Origin: Gammaproteobacteria bacterium
Lineage (GTDB): Bacteria; Pseudomonadota; Gammaproteobacteria; Pseudomonadales; Azotimanducaceae
DNA length: 6,732 nt
Assembly (NCBI GenBank): GCA_028821035.1
Contig: JAPPHP010000444.1
Location: 5,339 to 12,070, forward strand
Direction: 5' to 3'
The notes under the pieces are model-generated. The model was not told where the DNA came from. It ran no database searches and saw nothing but the letters and a program-made list of their open reading frames with translations. Both the position numbers and the translations under genes were made by a program. Below, piece by piece: positions 1-6,331 of this stretch. Each line of letters begins with the position of its first letter. Position 1 is the first letter of the stretch.

Positions 1-1
1 G

Positions 2-1057
2 CCGGGCCTGGATCTCGACTTCGGCACGAGCTTCTGGGGGCTGTTGCCGGGCTTCCTGCTGGTGATCGTGGTCCTGACCATCCGCACGATCAGCGCCTCG
101 GTCGGAATACAGGGGGTATCCTGGCGCCGTCGTCGGGCCGTCGACTTCCGCGCGGTACAGGGTGCGGTGACGGCGGACGGGGTCTGCAACGTCCTTGCCG
201 GGCTCGCCGGCACCATCCCGAACGGCGCGCGGACGACCACGGTGACGCTTACGCAGCTCACGGGTGTCGGGTCGCGTTCGGTGGGCATGGTCCTGGGCCT
301 CGGGCTCGTCGCGATGGCGTTCTTTCCGAAGCTGCTGGCCCTGGTGCTCGCCGTGCCGGGTCCGGTACTCGCGGGTTATGTGGTCGTGATGATCGCGGCA
401 CTGTTCACCCTCGGCATCACTACCGTTGCCCAGGACGGCCTGGATCACCGCAAGGCCCTCATCGTGGGCTTCTCCTTCTGGTTCGGTTTCGGCTGCCAGT
501 TCGACCTCATCTTCCCGGAGTATCTCTCCGGGTTCGCCGGCGGACTCCTGGACAGCGGACTGACCGCCGGGGGACTGGTCGCGATCGGTATCACGGTGAT
601 CCTCGAGCTCACCGCGCCGCGCCGCAAGCGCCTGGTGGTTGACCTCGACGTCGAGGCATTGCCGCGGCTGCGGGAGTTCGTGGCCGCGTTCGCGGGTCGG
701 CACGCGTGGGACGCCGCCCTGATCGAGCGCGTCGAGGCCGCCTGCGAAGAGAGCCTGCTCACCCTGCTCGGACACGGCGACAGCGATGGGCCGGCGGTGG
801 GGCCGAGGCGGTTGCTCGTGACCGCCCGGGAGGACGAGGGCGACGCCCTCGTCGAGTTCGTGGCGGCCCCGGGCGAGCAGAACATCGAGGACAGCATGAC
901 GCTCCTCGGGGAGCGTGCGACGTCGGACACCATGGAACGGGAGGTCTCGCTGCGGTTGCTGCGGCACCTGGCCTCCTCCGTGCGCCACCAGCAGTACCAC
1001 GAGACGGACATCCTCACGGTCCGAGTGGAACCGCCCGGGGCAGACCAGGCGTCGTAG
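2..1057 (+). CDS. NCS2-type (xanthine/uracil) permease, C-terminal part, fused to a degenerate GHKL/RsbW-like domain (5' end outside window)
   Basis: The reading frame is open from the left edge, so the start lies upstream; 351 residues are visible, and a TTG at 44 is internal. Residues about 1-205 are the end of a nucleobase:cation symporter-2 transporter of the inner membrane. They include the family-like segment NVLAGLAGTIPNGARTTT (63-80) followed by LTGVGSRSVG, then a hydrophobic PGPVLAGYVVVMIAALF run (119-135) and two more membrane segments up to about 204. A basic APRRKR stretch follows. Residues about 213-345 are soluble and resemble the histidine-kinase-like ATPase fold of RsbW-type anti-sigma factors: a helix with EESLLTLLGHG aligns with the N-box, and the end (LRLLRHLASSV...DILTVRV) with the last helix and strand. 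Key ATP-site residues look lost: the N-box Asn is Thr254, and no DxGxG or GxGxG is seen. The substrate could be a purine, pyrimidine or another anion. The permease call is firm; the tail assignment is inferred from pattern. Confidence 0.85.
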   Translation, partial: PGLDLDFGTSFWGLLPGFLLVIVVLTIRTISASVGIQGVSWRRRRAVDFRAVQGAVTADGVCNVLAGLAGTIPNGARTTTVTLTQLTGVGSRSVGMVLGLGLVAMAFFPKLLALVLAVPGPVLAGYVVVMIAALFTLGITTVAQDGLDHRKALIVGFSFWFGFGCQFDLIFPEYLSGFAGGLLDSGLTAGGLVAIGITVILELTAPRRKRLVVDLDVEALPRLREFVAAFAGRHAWDAALIERVEAACEESLLTLLGHGDSDGPAVGPRRLLVTAREDEGDALVEFVAAPGEQNIEDSMTLLGERATSDTMEREVSLRLLRHLASSVRHQQYHETDILTVRVEPPGADQAS

Positions 1058-1110
1058 CGGAAGCGTCCTGCCGGATGGGCCTTTTCGGTCGCCGTGCGCG
1101 GCTGCGAGTG
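1058..1110. other. Convergent intergenic gap
   Basis: This short gap separates the ends of the permease and the left-reading luciferase-like gene. The only structure seen is a 4 bp stem GCCG-TGCG-CGGC at 1091-1102 with no T-run on either strand. A TTTT at 1083-1086 has no strong stem beside it. I see no convincing intrinsic terminator. Confidence 0.5.
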
Positions 1111-2160
1111 TCACATGAGCTGGTCGGCGACTTGCTCGAGGACGTCGTAACGGGTGTCGAAGTTCGGCAGGATCATGACCTGGTCGAGGCCCGCGTCCTC
1201 CAGGGCATACAGGCGCTCGAGCAACTGATCCCGCGTGCCGATCATGCAGACCGCGCCGAGTACCTCGGGTGTCAGGAACCGCTCCTCCTCCGGCAGCACC
1301 CAGCAGTTGTGGCCGCCGTGGATGCGCTGGTGGCGGCGCTCGGCGGGGACGGCTTCCAGCAGCGCCGTGTAGTCGTCCCAGATGCCGGCCATCGAGTTCG
1401 GCGGCTGGTGCCCGAAGTTGCGGAACTGGTCGTAGGCGAAGTGGACCCCCGCCATGGCCATCGCGCCGCACTGGCTCTTCACGCGGTCCGAGTCGACGGC
1501 TTCACCTTCCTCCAGGATGGCGATGGTGGTCAGGGCGGTCGCGTAGTACGTGTCCCGGTCGAAGTCGCGCCCGGCTTCGCGAGCCCCCGCCTCGATCATG
1601 TGCCAGGAACCTTCGAGGGCGCTGGCGGACGCCGCGCCGAGGATCGCGCCGTCGCCGTGCTTCCCGGCGAGTCCGAGCGAACGCGGCCCGAATCCCGATA
1701 CGTAGAGCGGAATCGGATCCTCGAAGTTGACGAAGCCCTTGTCCGGCATGATGTGGACGATCGGCTGGCCGTCGTCGTTCACGGCCTCCTCGCCGCGCAG
1801 CAGCGGGCGCAGCGTCGTCAGGTAGTCGTCGAACTCGCGGATGCGTTGGGGTTTCTTGCCCATCACGCGCATGGCGGTGTTGCCCGTGCCCACGCCGAGG
1901 AACGTGCGCCCGGGGGCCAGCGCGTTGATGGTCGCGATCCCCGCGGCGTTCACGGGAGCCGGGCGCGTACCGGTCACCGCGACCCCGGTGCCGAGATGGA
2001 TCCGCGACGTTCGCGTCGCGGCCAGGGCGAGCGTTGCGTAGCAGTCCGACCACAGCATCTGGCTGTCCGCCAGCCAGGCGTGGCTGTAGCCGAGTTCCTC
2101 GGCGCGCACGACGTAGTCGATGTCGCCGACGTGCGAGGCGACGCAGATGCCCATGTCCAT
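1111..2160 (-). CDS. LLM-class (luciferase-like) flavin- or F420-dependent oxidoreductase
   Basis: The 349-residue protein has the bacterial luciferase-like TIM-barrel pattern from end to end, with no signal peptide, so it is cytosolic. An N-terminal strand MDMGICVAS is followed by helix AEELGYSHAWLAD (20-32). The HLGTGV strand (55-60) leads to a helix containing INALAPGR (78-85) and the FLGVGTGN turn (87-94), which corresponds to the cofactor phosphate-binding part of this family. PLYVSGFGPRSLGLAGKHGD (151-170) is the usual mid-barrel strand and helix, and GTRDQLLERL...GLDQVMILP (308-332) closes the barrel. Relatives use reduced F420 or FMNH2 to reduce or oxygenate small substrates, including methylene-tetrahydromethanopterin reductase and type II Baeyer-Villiger enzymes; sequence alone does not decide which applies. 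The ATG at 2160 is preferred over one at 2199 because family homology starts there and GGGAG lies 6 nt upstream. The gene is divergent from the Baeyer-Villiger monooxygenase and may serve the same pathway. Confidence 0.9.
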   Translation of the reverse strand: MDMGICVASHVGDIDYVVRAEELGYSHAWLADSQMLWSDCYATLALAATRTSRIHLGTGVAVTGTRPAPVNAAGIATINALAPGRTFLGVGTGNTAMRVMGKKPQRIREFDDYLTTLRPLLRGEEAVNDDGQPIVHIMPDKGFVNFEDPIPLYVSGFGPRSLGLAGKHGDGAILGAASASALEGSWHMIEAGAREAGRDFDRDTYYATALTTIAILEEGEAVDSDRVKSQCGAMAMAGVHFAYDQFRNFGHQPPNSMAGIWDDYTALLEAVPAERRHQRIHGGHNCWVLPEEERFLTPEVLGAVCMIGTRDQLLERLYALEDAGLDQVMILPNFDTRYDVLEQVADQLM

Positions 2161-2166
2161 GGAAGG

Positions 2167-2171
2167 CTCCC
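2167..2171 (-). promoter_or_regulatory. Ribosome binding site deciding the 2160 start
   Basis: On the minus strand GGGAG sits 6 nt before the ATG at 2160. The alternative in-frame ATG at 2199 has no comparable purine-rich site, which supports the shorter 349-residue protein. Confidence 0.6.
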
Positions 2172-2236
2172 AAGAAGGTGTAGGGCGCCTACGTTGCATT
2201 GCCGGACGCGTCTGCGCAACATTCGGCCCCTTCGGG

Positions 2237-2243
2237 AAGGAGG
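2237..2243 (+). promoter_or_regulatory. Strong Shine-Dalgarno site of the Baeyer-Villiger monooxygenase
   Basis: AAGGAGG lies 6 nt before the ATG at 2250, nearly a perfect match to the 16S rRNA anti-SD. This fixes the start and rules out the upstream in-frame TTG at 2199. A small CCTT-CGGG-AAGG stem (2229-2240) overlaps the first part of the site and could mask it partly; at 4 bp it is weak. Confidence 0.75.
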
Positions 2244-2249
2244 CAGCAC

Positions 2250-4181
2250 ATGGACCTGTTGAAGGCGGTCAACAAGCCGATCGACGCGGACGACGACAGC
2301 ATTCGTGCCGCGCTGGAAGACGCGCACATCCCCTCGCTGATGAACGCGCTCGTACATCTGACCGGGGACGCGGACATCATCCGCGGCGACATCCAGCCCG
2401 AGTCCGGTTTTCTCGTCGACCCGCAGGGCGGAATCGCGGAAGAAGACCAGGCCCGCATTCGCAACCGGGCCCTGGAAGTGCTCCGGGGGTTCCGGGACAA
2501 CGGCCAGCGGCTGCCGCCCGCCCCGGACGCGGGCCTCGTGCACGAGATGGTCAACTTTGCGTCCGGACAGGACCTGTCCGCCGAGTACGGCACGTTCCTC
2601 GAAGCGGAACTGGCCCTGCACGACCAGGACAGCTACGGCGTCCCGGAGCTTGAGGATCTGCCGGCCGAGGCGCGGGCGAACTTCAAGGTCGTGATCGTCG
2701 GCGCGGGCATGTCCGGGCTGCTCGCGGGCATTCGGCTGAAGGCCGCCGGCATCGGCTTCGAGATCGTCGAACGGCACGGGGACGTCGGAGGCACCTGGTA
2801 CCAGAACACCTACCCCGGTTGCCGCGTCGACAGCCCGAACCACACCTACTCGTACAGCTTCCACCCGACCGACTGGCCGCAGTTCTACTCCTCGCAGGAA
2901 GTCCTGCGCCGCTATTTCGACGACTGTGCGAACCAGTACGGACTGCGCGACCACATCCGCTTCCACACCGATGTCGAGGCCGCCAACTACGACGAGGACC
3001 GCGGCGTCTGGCACGTCGACGTCCGGCATCGGGACGGCACCGCCGAGACGCTGGTCGCCAACGCCATCATCAGCGCGGTCGGACAGCTCAACCGGCCCAA
3101 GTGGCCCGACATCCCTGGCCAGGACCGATACCGGGGCATCGCGTTCCACTCCACCGAGTGGGAGCACGATCACGACCTGGCCGGCAAGAAGGTCGTCGTG
3201 ATCGGCACCGGCGCCTCGGCCTTCCAGTTCGCGCCGGAGGTGGCGAAGGAGGCGGCGAGCGTCACGATCTTCCAGCGCACGGCGCCGTGGATCTTCAACG
3301 CGCCCGAGTACCACGAGTACGTGCCGGACGGGAAGCACTGGCTGCTGAACCACGTGCCCTTCTACGCCAAGTGGTTTCGCTTCAGCATGTTCTGGCGCAT
3401 GGCCGAGGGCATTCTCGCCGCGGCAAGGAAGGATCCCGCCTGGAACGAGACCGATCGCGCGATCAGCGCGGAGAACGATCAACTGCGGGAGCTGCTCACG
3501 GAGGGCATCAGCGCGCTCTGCGAGGAAGATACGGAGCTGCGCGACAAGATCATTCCGGACTACCCGGTGGCGGGCAAACGGATCCTCATCGACAACGGAA
3601 ACTGGATCCGCGCCCTGCGCCGCGACAACGTCGACCTCGTCACGGAGGCGATCGCGGAGATCGACGAGACGGGCGTGCGGACCGAGAGCGGTGCGCACCA
3701 CGACTGCGACGTGCTGGTCTACGGCACGGGGTTCACCGCCAGCAAGTTCCTGTGGCCGATGAAGATCACCGGCCGCAACGGGGCGACCCTGGAGGGCCAG
3801 TGGGACGGTGACGCCCGGGCCTACATGGGCATCACGGTCCCGAACTTCCCGAACCTCTTCTGCATGTACGGCCCGAACACCAACATCGTGGTGAACGGCA
3901 GCATCGTGTTCTTCTCCGAGTGCGAGATGCGCTACATCCTGGGCTGCCTGAAGCTCCTGATCGGCGGGGACAGCAACGCCATGGACTGCCGCCAGGACGT
4001 GCACGACGCGTACAACGTGCGCATCGACGAGGGCAACCGGAACATGGCCTGGGGCGTCTCGAAGGCGCCCACCTGGTACCGCAACGACAAGGGCCGCATC
4101 GCGCAGAACTGGCCATTCACGCTGCGCGAGTTCTGGAGCCAGACCCGGGAGCCGGACCCGGCGGACTACGTGTTCAGCTGA
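2250..4181 (+). CDS. Type I Baeyer-Villiger monooxygenase with N-terminal extension, 4-hydroxyacetophenone monooxygenase-like
   Basis: This cytosolic FAD- and NADPH-dependent flavoprotein of 643 residues should insert one oxygen atom from O2 next to a carbonyl, turning a ketone into an ester or lactone. Residues 1-145 are an extension (with IPSLMNALVHLTGD at 27-40) of the kind found in 4-hydroxyacetophenone monooxygenase (HAPMO), whose total length of about 640 matches. The FAD Rossmann motif GAGMSG is at 151-156 and GGTWYQNTYPGCRVD at 180-194. The Baeyer-Villiger fingerprint appears as Y294-x-G296-x3-H300-x3-W304, with Tyr in place of the usual first Phe. The NADPH Rossmann motif GTGASA is at 319-324. 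KR at 443-444 provides the expected essential active-site Arg, and GTGF (492-495) stands for the family ATGF. All key residues are present, so the enzyme is probably active. Related N-oxidising or sulfoxidising flavin monooxygenases are less likely. The substrate is unknown; aryl ketones are suggested only by the HAPMO resemblance. Confidence 0.94.
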   Translation: MDLLKAVNKPIDADDDSIRAALEDAHIPSLMNALVHLTGDADIIRGDIQPESGFLVDPQGGIAEEDQARIRNRALEVLRGFRDNGQRLPPAPDAGLVHEMVNFASGQDLSAEYGTFLEAELALHDQDSYGVPELEDLPAEARANFKVVIVGAGMSGLLAGIRLKAAGIGFEIVERHGDVGGTWYQNTYPGCRVDSPNHTYSYSFHPTDWPQFYSSQEVLRRYFDDCANQYGLRDHIRFHTDVEAANYDEDRGVWHVDVRHRDGTAETLVANAIISAVGQLNRPKWPDIPGQDRYRGIAFHSTEWEHDHDLAGKKVVVIGTGASAFQFAPEVAKEAASVTIFQRTAPWIFNAPEYHEYVPDGKHWLLNHVPFYAKWFRFSMFWRMAEGILAAARKDPAWNETDRAISAENDQLRELLTEGISALCEEDTELRDKIIPDYPVAGKRILIDNGNWIRALRRDNVDLVTEAIAEIDETGVRTESGAHHDCDVLVYGTGFTASKFLWPMKITGRNGATLEGQWDGDARAYMGITVPNFPNLFCMYGPNTNIVVNGSIVFFSECEMRYILGCLKLLIGGDSNAMDCRQDVHDAYNVRIDEGNRNMAWGVSKAPTWYRNDKGRIAQNWPFTLREFWSQTREPDPADYVFS

Positions 4182-4184
4182 CCC

Positions 4185-5048
4185 TCAGGACACGCGGGAG
4201 GCGACCTCGTCCCAATAGCGGGAGATGGCGTCCACGTGGGCGACCGGGTCCAGGCCCTGGTTCATCGTGATGACCGCCGTGTGCGTGACTCCGAGGTCCT
4301 CCAGGGACCGGATTCGGTCCAGTTCCTTCTGGCCCGCCTCGCCCATGGGCTGCATGCACTCCACGCCGATGTCGGCGGGGTCGCGGCCGGCGTCGCGCGC
4401 CGCGTCCCGCATGGTGGCGAGCTGCGCCGCGAGGTCCGGGTTGAAGAACGGGAACCAGCCGTCCGCGATACGTCCGACGCGCTCGATCACCTGCGGCGCC
4501 ATCCCGCCCAGCCAGAGCGGAATGGATCGGCGCACGGGCAGGGGATTGAGACCGGCGTCGGTCACCTTGTGCCAGCGGCCGTCGAAGTCGATCGCCTCGT
4601 CCGCCCAGAGCTTCCGCATCAGGTCGATCTGCTCCTCGCTCCGCGCGCCCCGGTCGTGGAAGTTCTCGCCCAGGGCCTCGTACTCGACGTCGTTCCAGCC
4701 GGTGCCGATGCCGAGGCGCAGCCGGCCGCCCGAGAGCACGTCGATGGAAGCCGCCTGCTTCGCGACGAGCGCCGTCTGCCGCTGGGGCAGGATGATGACG
4801 GCGGTGACGAGTTCGAGGGCGTCCGTCAGCCCGGCCAGGTAGCCGTAGAGCACGAATGGCTCGTGGAAGAGGCTCTCGGACGTGTAGGGTCCCTGCCAGT
4901 CGGGCCGGCTCGCGGTGTTCGCCCCGAGGACGTGGTCGAAGGCGATGATGTGATCGTAGCCGGCGGCCTCGGCGGTGGTGGCGAATCTGGCGACCACTTC
5001 CGGGTCGGTGCCGATCTCGGTCTGCGGGAATACGACGCCGAGTTTCAT
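4185..5048 (-). CDS. Probable F420-dependent LLM oxidoreductase, TIGR03619 (Rv2161c-like) family
   Basis: This 287-residue cytosolic TIM-barrel enzyme begins MKLGVVFPQTEIG, typical of the family. The stretch around residues 88-126 is diagnostic: LPQRQTALVAKQAASIDVLSG, then GRLRLGIGTGWND and VEYEALG, followed by HDRGARSEEQIDLMRKLW (131-148). PLWLGGMAPQVIERVGRIADGW (177-198) gives the central strand and helix. Characterised relatives are annotated as using reduced cofactor F420 to transfer hydride to an unsaturated or carbonyl substrate; that is family knowledge and not visible here. The ATG at 5048 has GGAG 9 nt upstream. Its stop is 3 bp from the stop of the convergent Baeyer-Villiger monooxygenase. 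It is clearly a different subfamily from the luciferase-like protein at 1111-2160 (287 versus 349 residues, little motif similarity outside the barrel core), so the pair is not a recent duplication. Confidence 0.93.
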   Translation of the reverse strand: MKLGVVFPQTEIGTDPEVVARFATTAEAAGYDHIIAFDHVLGANTASRPDWQGPYTSESLFHEPFVLYGYLAGLTDALELVTAVIILPQRQTALVAKQAASIDVLSGGRLRLGIGTGWNDVEYEALGENFHDRGARSEEQIDLMRKLWADEAIDFDGRWHKVTDAGLNPLPVRRSIPLWLGGMAPQVIERVGRIADGWFPFFNPDLAAQLATMRDAARDAGRDPADIGVECMQPMGEAGQKELDRIRSLEDLGVTHTAVITMNQGLDPVAHVDAISRYWDEVASRVS

Positions 5049-5087
5049 GGGCAGGGTCTCCAGGAGTCAGTGAGTGGCGGGCGGCAG

Positions 5088-5117
5088 CGTATATCATCGC
5101 GCGCTTGCGGACAGCAA
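5088..5117 (-). promoter_or_regulatory. Candidate promoter for the TIGR03619 oxidoreductase gene
   Basis: On the minus strand TTGCTG (5112-5117) and TATACG (5088-5093) are separated by 18 nt, giving a leader of about 33 nt before the ATG at 5048. The match is three of six at -35 and four of six at -10. This is the only AT-rich patch in the interval. TATCAT on the plus strand (5092-5097) overlaps it and could be the -10 of the divergent dehydrogenase gene, though no good -35 is seen for that direction. Confidence 0.35.
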
Positions 5118-5120
5118 GTG
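5102..5120. promoter_or_regulatory. Inverted repeat CTTGC-N5-GCAAG, possible operator
   Basis: CTTGC (5104-5108) and GCAAG (5114-5118) flank a 5 nt centre and extend to 7 bp with one G-T pair. The repeat overlaps the candidate -35 of the leftward gene and lies just upstream of the dehydrogenase ribosome site, so a bound regulator could affect both genes. It could also fold as a leader hairpin. Confidence 0.35.
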
Positions 5121-5125
5121 AGCCC

Positions 5126-5131
5126 GGAGAG
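5126..5131 (+). promoter_or_regulatory. Ribosome binding site deciding the 5138 start
   Basis: GGAGAG ends 6 nt before the ATG at 5138. The longer in-frame start TTG at 5105 sits inside the inverted repeat and has no such site, and the family-like sequence begins at MKVALMSNP. Confidence 0.6.
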
Positions 5132-5137
5132 TCGCCG

Positions 5138-6187
5138 ATGAAAGTCGCCCTGATGTCGAACCCCTACAACCGCGTCGATCTCTTCGAGGAAGCCGGTTTC
5201 GATGTGCTGGAGGGGCCGACCCGGACCACGGAGGAGATGATCGACCTCCTGCGCGATGCGGACGGGGCGCTGGTCAACATCATCCCGGCGACCTCGCGCG
5301 AGGTGCTCGAGGCGTGCCCGAAGCTCAAGGTCGTGAGCCGCATGGGCGTCGGCGTCGACTCGATCGACCACGACGCCGCCACGGATCTCGGCGTGCTGGT
5401 GTGCAACACACCGGGGGTGAACACCACCGAGGTCGCGGACCACGCCGTCGCGCTGCTGCTGTCGTTGACGCGCTGCCTGCACGACGCGATCCACGCGACG
5501 CGGGAGGGCAAGTGGAGCACCGACCGGCCGACCATCCGCACTTACCAGACGGGCGTCCGCCGCATCGCGGGGCATACCGTCGGCATCATCGGCTTCGGCA
5601 ACATCGGGCGCGCCTTCGCGACGCGTATCCGCGGCTTCGGGCCGTCCGAGATCGTCGCGTTCGATCCCTACGTGCCGCAGGGCACGGGGGACCTGTACGG
5701 CGTGCGCATGGTGTCCTTCGAGGAGCTGTTGTCCCGTGCCGACTACATCACCATCCACTGCTCGGCGACGGCCGAGACGCGGCACATGATCGACTCCAAC
5801 GCCCTCGGGCTCATGAAAGACACGGCGATGATCGTGAACACCGCGCGCGGCCCCATCATCGATGGCGCCGCCCTCGCGGATGCGGCCCGGGACGGACGTA
5901 TCGGCGCCGCCGCCCTCGACGTGACGGAGATCGAGCCGATCGACCCGGACGACCCGCTGCTGCACCTGCCGAACGTCGTCGTGACCCCGCACATCGCCGG
6001 CTTCTCGCCGACGTTCCTCGAGGACTGTCCCGAGCGCCAGGCGGAGAACGTGATCCGCGTCCTGCGGGGGCAGGCGCCCCACGGTCTGACCAACCCGGAG
6101 GTCATCAAGACCATCGCCGTGATGCGTTCGACCGATCCGGGGAGGTGGGAAGGGGTGCCTGACTTCTCGACGGCGCTGGCCGTGTAG
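5138..6187 (+). CDS. D-isomer-specific 2-hydroxyacid dehydrogenase (phosphoglycerate dehydrogenase/CtBP-like)
   Basis: This 349-residue cytosolic NAD-dependent enzyme should interconvert a D-2-hydroxyacid and its 2-ketoacid. The catalytic domain comes first, with the substrate-loop sequence SRMGVGVDSID (67-77) and NTPGVNTTEVADHAVALLLS (90-109). The Rossmann domain follows with GFGNIG (152-157) and Asp176 in VAFDPY at the end of the second strand, which favours NADH over NADPH. The catalytic triad is complete: Arg237 in NTARGPIID, Glu266 in EIEP, and His285 in TPHIAG. There is no C-terminal ACT or other regulatory domain, so a role as the serine-pathway enzyme SerA is not favoured; the general sequence style is closest to the CtBP-like dehydrogenase group. 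A short tail of about 30 residues beyond the fold has no motif I recognise. It is divergent from the TIGR03619 oxidoreductase. The natural substrate cannot be told. Confidence 0.92.
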   Translation: MKVALMSNPYNRVDLFEEAGFDVLEGPTRTTEEMIDLLRDADGALVNIIPATSREVLEACPKLKVVSRMGVGVDSIDHDAATDLGVLVCNTPGVNTTEVADHAVALLLSLTRCLHDAIHATREGKWSTDRPTIRTYQTGVRRIAGHTVGIIGFGNIGRAFATRIRGFGPSEIVAFDPYVPQGTGDLYGVRMVSFEELLSRADYITIHCSATAETRHMIDSNALGLMKDTAMIVNTARGPIIDGAALADAARDGRIGAAALDVTEIEPIDPDDPLLHLPNVVVTPHIAGFSPTFLEDCPERQAENVIRVLRGQAPHGLTNPEVIKTIAVMRSTDPGRWEGVPDFSTALAV

Positions 6188-6331
6188 GGAGGGGCGGCCT
6201 CCGTGCCCTGGGGGCCCGCCAGTAGGTCGAGGCGCACGCCCCGCGGCGGCGAATTCGCGCAAGGGGTGCAGCCTGCGTGCTACGGTGCCTCGGACCAGCG
6301 GCGGGGCACTGGCGCAACGGAGTAGCCTCAC
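6188..6331. other. Intergenic region between dehydrogenase and Uma2 gene
   Basis: Directly after the dehydrogenase stop, GGAGG-GGCGG-CCTCC (6188-6202) can form a 5 bp stem, and GGCGG (6193-6197) can alternatively pair with CCGCC (6216-6220). There is no T-run, so an intrinsic terminator is only a weak possibility. TGCTACGGT (6278-6286) resembles a poor extended -10 without a matching -35. Nothing else is recognised. Confidence 0.35.

Larger units (their letters stand above)
2161..2249. promoter_or_regulatory. Divergent promoter/operator interval with inverted repeats
   Basis: These 89 bp separate the luciferase-like gene (left) from the Baeyer-Villiger monooxygenase (right) and must hold both promoters, unless transcription enters from elsewhere. 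Two inverted repeats are visible: GTAGG-GCG-CCTAC at 2180-2192, and GTTGC at 2193-2197 paired with GCAAC at 2216-2220, with an 8 bp palindrome GACGCGTC (2205-2212) between those arms. They are plausible regulator sites, but short repeats are expected in GC-rich DNA. No good -35/-10 pair is seen; TTGCAT (2194-2199) and CAACAT (2217-2222), 17 nt apart, are the best rightward candidates and are weak. Confidence 0.4.

Noticed and set aside
2161..2199. Longer start for the luciferase-like gene at the ATG at 2199
   Set aside because: The extra 13 residues (MQRRRPTPSWEPS) are not family-like, no ribosome site precedes them, and a good one precedes the ATG at 2160.
706..2262. Plus-strand open frame of 518 codons across the permease tail and the first luciferase-like gene
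   Set aside because: It crosses the end of one well-supported gene and runs antisense to another; the composition is typical of a GC-rich shadow frame and no domain is visible.
1974..4004. Very long minus-strand open frame (676 codons) opposite the Baeyer-Villiger monooxygenase
   Set aside because: It lies antisense to a gene with complete family motifs, and its translation is a repetitive Arg/Val/Asp/Ala-rich mix with no domain. Long antisense open frames are expected where third positions are mostly G or C.
5105..5137. TTG at 5105 as start of the dehydrogenase
   Set aside because: It lies inside the inverted repeat and lacks a ribosome site; the ATG at 5138 has GGAGAG at proper spacing and starts the conserved fold.
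6188..6220. Rho-independent terminator after the dehydrogenase
   Set aside because: Only a 5 bp GC stem is found with no following T-run, so I record it as possible structure only.
5045..6331. Minus-strand open frame of 428 codons opposite the hydroxyacid dehydrogenase
   Set aside because: It is antisense to a gene with a full catalytic triad, its composition is shadow-like, and it spans both flanking intergenic regions.
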